NCBI GenBank assembly: GCA_041476565.1
Contig: JBGOTQ010000257.1
Coordinates: 1 to 11,118, forward strand
DNA length: 11,118 nucleotides
Source: DATKMG01 sp041476565
Lineage (GTDB): Bacteria > Acidobacteriota > Terriglobia > Versatilivoradales > Versatilivoraceae
Reading direction: 5' to 3'
Shown: positions 7,089 to 11,118 of the stretch, piece by piece
Position numbering within the stretch: position 1 is the first letter of the stretch
Layout of the letters: each line of letters begins with the position of its first letter
Program-made: the position numbers and the translations under genes
Notes under the pieces: generated by a model
Told to the model about the DNA's origin: nothing
The model's input: the letters and a program-made list of their open reading frames with translations, nothing else
The model's database searches: none

Positions 7089-8483
7089 ATGCAAACTCAA
7101 ATAGGTCATTTTCGGGGGTTCAGGTGCGTCATTTTCGCGGCATGCGTGGGAAGCGCCTGGATCCTACCCGGGGAGACGGGCACGTCGACTGACTTACCGG
7201 CGCCGAAAAAACTCATCGCTCACGGTTACAACTCCGGCTTCCACCTCTCGCACGGCACCTTCAACGGCATGTTGTGTGCGAGCAACGGCAGGATTTATTA
7301 CGTGCTTTGCTCGGATTCGATCGACACAGGTGCACAGATGTACTCCTACGATCCGGCGACCGATACCATCCGCCATCTGGGGGACCTGACGGAAGCCGCA
7401 GGGGAGAAGGACGCGAAAGCTATTCCGCAGGGTAAGAGCCATGTGAATTTCGTCGAATGGCATGGGAAGCTTTACTTTGCTACCCATGTGGGCTATTACA
7501 CGATTCGCGACGGTCGGGAGAGCATGGGGGTGCCTCCACCTGGCTACAAGCCTTACCCCGGTGGTCACTTTCTCGCTTATGACATGCCGTCCGGAAAATT
7601 CGAGAATTTGGCGACTGCTCCGGCTGGCCAGGGCATCCTCTCGATGAACATGGACACAAAGCGTAGACGTTTGTATGGCCTAACCTGGCCCTCTGGTTAC
7701 TTCCTGCGTTATGACCTGGAGACGGGAAGCATGAAGAGTCTCGGTCCGGTATCCAAAGAAGGCGAAAACGGCAGCGGGCCTACGTACCGGGTTCTCTGCC
7801 GGTCCCTGGCTGTCGATCCCGAGGATGGCTCGGTCTACTTTACGACATCGGACGGCGATATCCTGCGATACCAGTATGATCGCGATGCTATTGAAACCGT
7901 CCAGGCAGAAGACCTCCGGAAGGACTACTTCGGAGTGTGGGACCCCTCCAAGCCCGGACATATGGGATACAACTGGCGACAGACAGTCTGGTACGCGCCG
8001 GAAAAGGCGATTTACGGAATTCATGGCGGCTCGGGCTATCTGTTCAAGTTCGACCCTCGTGCAGCACGTGTGGACGTGCTGGACAGGATAACCTCGGAGC
8101 CCTCGAAACGAAGCGGTATGTACGACCAGTTTACCTACGGGTATCTCAGCTTCGCCCTTGGTCCGAACGGGGATACCCTGTACTATCTGACCGGCGGCCC
8201 CATCTCCGACAACGGAAGGCGAGTAACGGGAAACAAAGACGGTACGGGGGGCTCCGGAGACAAGGAAGACCTTCACCTCCTCACCTACGAGATTCCAACG
8301 GCAAGTTACGCCGATCATGGGGCCATATTCTTTCCTGATGGGCAGAGGCCTTCTCTGGTGAATTCGATTGCTGTGGCAAAGGACGGGAGCGTGTACTCAC
8401 TGGCGGGTGTTGAGCAGAAGGGCCATGTGCGCGTGGACCTGTTCCGTATTCAACCTCAACAATCGTCTGATGTTCGTCGCTGA
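7089..8483 (+). CDS. Secreted beta-propeller protein of unknown function
   Basis: A 464-residue protein with an N-terminal export signal (basic Arg 9 and Arg 12, hydrophobic about 13-27), then repeated blade-like segments. Examples are AQMYSYDPATDTIRHLGDL, WHGKLYFATHVGYY, RRLYGLTWPSGYFLRYDLET, SVYFTTSDGDILRYQYD, AIYGIHGGSGYLFKFDP, DTLYYLTGGP and KDGSVYSLAG. The spacing of about 50-70 residues and the pattern small-turn-LYxx...LYxYD fit a six- or seven-bladed propeller of the SMP-30/NHL/PQQ-like fold group, though I cannot assign a named family. Such proteins in glycan-degrading bacteria often accompany sugar genes. The frame opens upstream at TTG 7040, but ATG 7089 is preferred because it places the signal sequence at the start. 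Its ribosome site (GAGG 7081-7084, four bases away) is weak. Catalytic residues cannot be identified. A Cys at residue 19 makes lipidation possible but the lipobox is poor. Confidence 0.78.
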   Translation: MQTQIGHFRGFRCVIFAACVGSAWILPGETGTSTDLPAPKKLIAHGYNSGFHLSHGTFNGMLCASNGRIYYVLCSDSIDTGAQMYSYDPATDTIRHLGDLTEAAGEKDAKAIPQGKSHVNFVEWHGKLYFATHVGYYTIRDGRESMGVPPPGYKPYPGGHFLAYDMPSGKFENLATAPAGQGILSMNMDTKRRRLYGLTWPSGYFLRYDLETGSMKSLGPVSKEGENGSGPTYRVLCRSLAVDPEDGSVYFTTSDGDILRYQYDRDAIETVQAEDLRKDYFGVWDPSKPGHMGYNWRQTVWYAPEKAIYGIHGGSGYLFKFDPRAARVDVLDRITSEPSKRSGMYDQFTYGYLSFALGPNGDTLYYLTGGPISDNGRRVTGNKDGTGGSGDKEDLHLLTYEIPTASYADHGAIFFPDGQRPSLVNSIAVAKDGSVYSLAGVEQKGHVRVDLFRIQPQQSSDVRR

Positions 8484-8484
8484 T

Positions 8485-8496
8485 GGGCGAGCGCCC
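8485..8496. terminator. Short GC hairpin after the propeller stop
   Basis: GGGC-GAGC-GCCC directly follows the TGA. The stem is only 4-5 bp and no T-run follows, so it is a weak terminator at best. Confidence 0.2.
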
Positions 8497-8535
8497 CCAA
8501 AGAGGTTTGAAATAAAGCCAGCCCCCGTGGTTTAA

Positions 8536-8724
8536 TCCTTTCGACTGCGCGATGATTGGGACTTTCTCTCCCCCGACCTGTCAATCCGAAAAATCGTGGA
8601 CAATACGGAAGGCCGTCTCTATCATATCGTGCTGTGATTACAGGGTGACAGGGTGGAGATTGATTTTTCCACCATTGGTTAGGTCCGTTTGGTCCGTAAT
8701 GGTGTCATTCAGCCGCTGATATGA
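8536..8724 (+). pseudogene. Unidentified gene remnant with two in-frame stops
   Basis: One frame reads a protein-like sequence for 62 codons interrupted by TGA (8635-8637) and TAG (8680-8682), ending at TGA 8722-8724. Recognisable pieces include RDDWDFLSPDLSIRKIVDNT, EGRLYHIVL, then GDRVEIDFSTIG and VRLVRNGVIQPLI. Amphipathic composition continues across both stops in the same frame, which supports a decayed C-terminal coding sequence over chance. The family is unknown to me. It ends 23 bp before the start of the gutted regulator, in the same direction, so it was probably the upstream neighbour in an old operon. The few bases between 8497 and 8535 show nothing else. Confidence 0.5.
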
Positions 8725-8747
8725 AAGAGCATCGAAGGAGAGCCGAG

Positions 8748-9118
8748 ATGATCGCCAACGGCCCCCTCAAAACCAGAATCGATCGGAAAAGCCCAATCCC
8801 TCTACGCACTGCTCGAGCACAAATACGGGCTCGCGATCGCCTACGGCCAGCGGATCATTCAAGCTGTGGCTGCTAACGAGTATGAAGCCCAACTGTTGGA
8901 AATAAAAAAAAGGCGCGCCCCTCATCAGCCTGGACAGCGTAAGTTATTTGGCCGATGGCACGCCGATTGAATTTTATCATGCCCTGCATCGCGGCGACCG
9001 TTCACAGTTCACAGTGGAATTGGTGCGCATGCAAAAACAGGGCGAACTGAAGAGTGCAATCTCCCGCAATTTAGTTGACATTCCCGCTGGTCACGGAGCT
9101 ATTAACGGTCATGAATAA
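8748..9118 (+). pseudogene. GntR-family (UTRA) regulator with DNA-binding half deleted and frameshifted
   Basis: A strong GAAGGAG (8734-8740) lies seven bases before ATG 8748, which begins MIANGPL, a plausible GntR start. The next recognisable part, in another frame, is the second half of a UTRA effector domain: SLYALLEHKYGLAIAYGQRI, then AVAANEYEAQLLEIKK. At the A8 run (8904-8911) the frame shifts again. One A fewer would give EIKKGAPLISLDSVSYLADG, TPIEFYHALHRGDRSQFTVE, ending at TAA 9116-9118. GAPL, DG-PIE and HRGDR-FTVE are UTRA hallmarks. The winged-helix DNA-binding domain and first half of UTRA (roughly 140-150 residues in full-length relatives) are missing. From ATG 8748 ribosomes would stop at TAA 8874-8876 after 42 codons. 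The original protein probably repressed the downstream dehydrogenase genes in response to a sugar derivative. Confidence 0.82.
8904..8911. repeat. A8 homopolymer at the regulator frameshift
   Basis: Eight consecutive A residues; seven would keep the UTRA frame. Slippage during replication, or a sequencing/assembly error, is the simplest cause. Confidence 0.7.
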
Positions 9119-10127
9119 GGTTCGTGTCTGTGTCATTGGTCTAGGGCGCGCCGGCATGATCCATGCGCGCAACTTTGCCGCTGCAGTCTCGGAAGCCGAA
9201 CTCGCTGTTGTAGTGGATCCAAATCCGGAAGCTCTGGAGAGTGCGCTTAAAGAGATTCACCCGGGAAGATGCTTAACCGAATGGCAGCAGGGTCTATTGG
9301 AAAACATTGATGCGATTGTCGTCGCCACTCCAACCGACTCGCACAAGGAAATCGTTATGGCGGCTGCTCAATCCGGAAAGCACATTCTCTGCGAAAAGCC
9401 CATGGCCTTGAATACCCAGGAATGCGATCTCATGATCGAAGCTGTTGAGAAAAATCGGGTCAAGCTGCAGATCGGTTTTATGCGTCGTTATGACCGGAAT
9501 TTCCTGGAGGCCAAGCAGCGGATTGGGCGCGGAGAAATTGGTGACGTCGTATTGGTGAAATCCTTGACTCACGGTCCGAGTATCCCGAAAGCATGGCAGT
9601 ATGACGTTGCCCGCAGCAACGGCCCCCTGGCAGAAGTCAACAGCCATGACATTGATGTCCTGCGCTGGTTTGCAGAAAGTGAATTCAAGACCGTCTATGC
9701 CATCGGGGGCAATTACCGGTGCCCTGAAGCTCGCCAGGATCATCCGGACTTCTATGACAATGTGGTTCTGACTGCCAGTTTCGAGAATGGAAAACAGGGC
9801 TTGATTGGGGGCGCTGTAGCGGTTCGTTATGGTTACGATGCCCGCGTGGAGATCCTGGGCACCGATGGAATCCTGTTTATTGGGAGCCTGGACGCAAGCA
9901 GCGTGGTGAGCTGCAACCCGAGACAGGGTAGTGTGAAATCGATTGTGCCAAGTTGGCGCAATCTTTTTATGGAAGCGTATTTGGCCGAGGACAAGGACTT
10001 TGTCCGTTGCATATTGGACGACAAATCTCCGAGGGCTACCGGCTCTGATGGCAAGAAAGCAGTTGAAGTAGTTATTGCCGGGAATCGTTCAATCCTGGAA
10101 AAGCGCCCCATCGAATTGGTCAACTAA
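9111..10127 (+). CDS. Gfo/Idh/MocA-family NAD-dependent dehydrogenase (inositol/polyol dehydrogenase-like)
   Basis: A 338-residue oxidoreductase of normal family length. The N-terminal Rossmann fold has VIGLGRAG (Gly 10, 12, 15) and Asp 36 at the end of the second strand, suggesting NAD over NADP. CEKPMAL carries the family Lys (E95-K96-P97). The C-terminal domain has EVNSHDIDVLRW with His 179; four residues before it, where IolG-type enzymes have Asp, is Glu 175. IGFMRRYDRNF and GRGEIGDV are typical of inositol 2-dehydrogenase relatives. It likely oxidises a cyclic polyol or sugar hydroxyl; exact substrate unknown. ATG 9111 lies within the former regulator's stop (ATGAATAA), indicating old translational coupling. 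GGAG (9095-9098) is 12 bases upstream, somewhat distant. An upstream TTG at 9075 would add 12 residues before the Rossmann strand and is less likely. The dehydrogenase at 10137 follows by nine bases, so they are an operon. Confidence 0.94.
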   Translation: MNKVRVCVIGLGRAGMIHARNFAAAVSEAELAVVVDPNPEALESALKEIHPGRCLTEWQQGLLENIDAIVVATPTDSHKEIVMAAAQSGKHILCEKPMALNTQECDLMIEAVEKNRVKLQIGFMRRYDRNFLEAKQRIGRGEIGDVVLVKSLTHGPSIPKAWQYDVARSNGPLAEVNSHDIDVLRWFAESEFKTVYAIGGNYRCPEARQDHPDFYDNVVLTASFENGKQGLIGGAVAVRYGYDARVEILGTDGILFIGSLDASSVVSCNPRQGSVKSIVPSWRNLFMEAYLAEDKDFVRCILDDKSPRATGSDGKKAVEVVIAGNRSILEKRPIELVN

Positions 10128-10136
10128 CAGGTACCG

Positions 10137-11118
10137 ATGAAAGCAGCGTTTCTGTTTGGCAAAGAAGATCTCCGCCTGCAAGAAACCCTTGTTCCGGCGA
10201 TTCAGGAACACGAGGTTCTGCTGCGCGTTAAAGCCGCATCCCTTTGTGGCACCGATGTCCGCATGTACAAGAACGGTTACAAGCTCGCAACCCCGGACGC
10301 CCCGCTCATTATCGGGCACGAAATGAGCGGAATCATCGAAGCAGTGGGTGGAAAAGTCACGCAGTATAGAGAAGGCATGCGAGTGATGATCGGCCCGAAC
10401 ATGGGATGCGGCACCTGTGAACTGTGCATCAGTGGCAATACGCATCTCTGCCCCCGCTATCAGGCATTGGGTATACATATCCATGGGGCTTTTGCTGAGT
10501 TCGTACGCATCCCCGAAGCTGCCGTGTACCAGGGGAATATCTTCGAATTGCCGCCTCACCTTTCCTGGGTGGAAGCATCTCTAATTGAACCCCTTTCTTG
10601 TGTTTATAATGGCTTCGAACGTGCCAACATACGACCCGGGGATACCGTGATTATTTTTGGCGCCGGACCCATTGGCTTGATGCACGCCAAAATGGCCAAA
10701 ATGGCCGGGGCTTCATTAGTGATGATGAATGACATCAATCAGGCTAAGCTGGAGCAATGCACGGATCTGGATCCGGCTTTCATTCCCATCCCTAGCCCGG
10801 AAATTAGAGACCAAATCAAGGAACGGACACGTGGCCGGGGTACAGACGTGGGAATTACCGCCTGCCCGGCACCGGCAGCACAGCAGCTAGCTCTGGAATT
10901 AGCTGCCATCAATGGCCGGGTGATCTTCTTCGGCGGCCTTCCCGCAGAAACGGCGATAGTGCCTCTGAACACGAATCTCATCCACTACAGGCAGCTGATT
11001 GTCACCGGTACAACCAGAGCTAGCCTGCATCATATCCGCAGGACATTGGAGCTTTTGGAGAGGCGACTCATCCAGGTTGAGGATCTCATCCAAGACCGGT
11101 ATGCGATTGACCGGATCC
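10137..11118 (+). CDS. Zinc-dependent medium-chain alcohol/polyol dehydrogenase, 3' end beyond window
   Basis: 327 codons are visible with no stop; the family is usually about 340-350 residues, so little is missing. Catalytic zinc ligands are Cys 37 (SLCGTD), His 61-Glu 62 (GHE) and Glu 151 (IEPLSCVYNG). Structural zinc cysteines are at 91, 94, 97 and 105 (CGTCELC...C). The nucleotide-binding fold has GAGPIG (175-180) and Asp 199 ending the second strand, pointing to NAD. This matches sorbitol/threonine/galactitol-phosphate dehydrogenase relatives, oxidising a secondary alcohol of a polyol or amino alcohol. ATG 10137 lies nine bases after the previous stop with only a weak AGG ribosome signal, so translation is probably coupled. 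With the preceding dehydrogenase it implies stepwise oxidation of a sugar or cyclitol. The exact substrate cannot be told. Confidence 0.94.
   Translation, partial: MKAAFLFGKEDLRLQETLVPAIQEHEVLLRVKAASLCGTDVRMYKNGYKLATPDAPLIIGHEMSGIIEAVGGKVTQYREGMRVMIGPNMGCGTCELCISGNTHLCPRYQALGIHIHGAFAEFVRIPEAAVYQGNIFELPPHLSWVEASLIEPLSCVYNGFERANIRPGDTVIIFGAGPIGLMHAKMAKMAGASLVMMNDINQAKLEQCTDLDPAFIPIPSPEIRDQIKERTRGRGTDVGITACPAPAAQQLALELAAINGRVIFFGGLPAETAIVPLNTNLIHYRQLIVTGTTRASLHHIRRTLELLERRLIQVEDLIQDRYAIDRI

Larger units (their letters stand above)
6916..7104 (+). other. Possible 62-residue small membrane or secreted protein
   Basis: A GTG start overlaps the preceding receiver's TAG by one base, a common coupling arrangement. 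The first 16 residues are hydrophobic (LRLSLMLVGILVV), followed by a basic, Arg-rich tail. An AAGGA lies only three bases before the GTG. It ends inside the start of the propeller gene. The coding look is weak and it crosses two hairpins, so chance is at least as likely. Confidence 0.2.

Noticed and set aside
7680..8318. Long open frame on the minus strand across the propeller gene
   Set aside because: It is antisense to a frame with clear blade repeats and an export signal; its peptide has no recognisable features.
8682..8699. GGTCCGTTT/GGTCCGTAA direct repeat as an operator
   Set aside because: It coincides with the VRLVRN codons of the decayed reading frame, so coding explains it.
8994..9015. 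GTTCACA tandem heptamer as a regulatory repeat
   Set aside because: It lies inside the conserved RGDRSQFTVE coding segment of the UTRA remnant and is explained by codons.
1..11118. CRISPR array, tRNA/rRNA gene, insertion sequence or phage integration signs
   Set aside because: No regularly spaced repeats, cloverleaf-like sequence, transposase or integrase motifs, or flanking target duplications were seen; the broken genes alone do not show mobile-element activity.

Overview
The window comes from a bacterial chromosome, probably an environmental carbohydrate-degrading lineage. A tentative guess is Acidobacteriota or a similar soil/sediment group. The grounds are remnants of plant-glycan glycosidases, a hybrid NarL-type sensor kinase with GAF and PAS domains, stand-alone receivers, a secreted beta-propeller, and a palindromic intergenic element built on GTAGTTCCGCCTTCAGG that resembles dispersed repeats I associate with such genomes. 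No rRNA, tRNA, CRISPR array or transposase gene is visible. All supported genes lie on the + strand.

Left part (1-2497) is a gene graveyard. After an unassignable tail comes the 5' part of a secreted GH127/DUF1680-type protein with an intact ribosome site and signal peptide. It loses similarity abruptly near 1202. About 235 bp of unassigned sequence with an in-frame stop follows, and then the 3' part of an alpha-L-fucosidase-like GH29 gene that also carries a one-base frameshift near 1832. Neither glycosidase can be functional. About 490 bp of leader follows, with a perfect 7-bp hairpin and a plausible sigma-70 promoter.

Centre (2498-6916) is a signalling cluster. It holds a membrane-bound NarL/HPK7-type histidine kinase (4 TM, GAF, two PAS, HisKA_3, HATPase), a NarL/LuxR-type response regulator, and two separate single-domain receivers. 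The kinase and first regulator look like a classic pair and flank a near-perfect 18-bp palindrome. The two receivers start after a 363-bp gap that contains a terminator-like or repeat-derived fold. One receiver has lost the second acidic residue of its metal-binding pair.

Right part (7089-11118) begins with a secreted seven-bladed-type beta-propeller protein of unknown function. Next come two decayed genes: an unidentified reading frame with two internal stops, and a GntR/UTRA regulator that kept its Shine-Dalgarno, start and effector-domain end but lost its DNA-binding half and gained an extra A in an A8 run. Immediately downstream, overlapping that regulator's stop codon, are an intact Gfo/Idh/MocA dehydrogenase and then a zinc-dependent medium-chain alcohol/polyol dehydrogenase cut by the window edge. 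These two look like the start of a polyol or sugar oxidation operon whose local repressor has been inactivated.

No clear novel defence or mobile system is seen. The most unusual features are the mosaic of broken sugar-utilisation genes around intact signalling and oxidation genes, the gutted regulator, the atypical receiver, and several unexplained palindromes.
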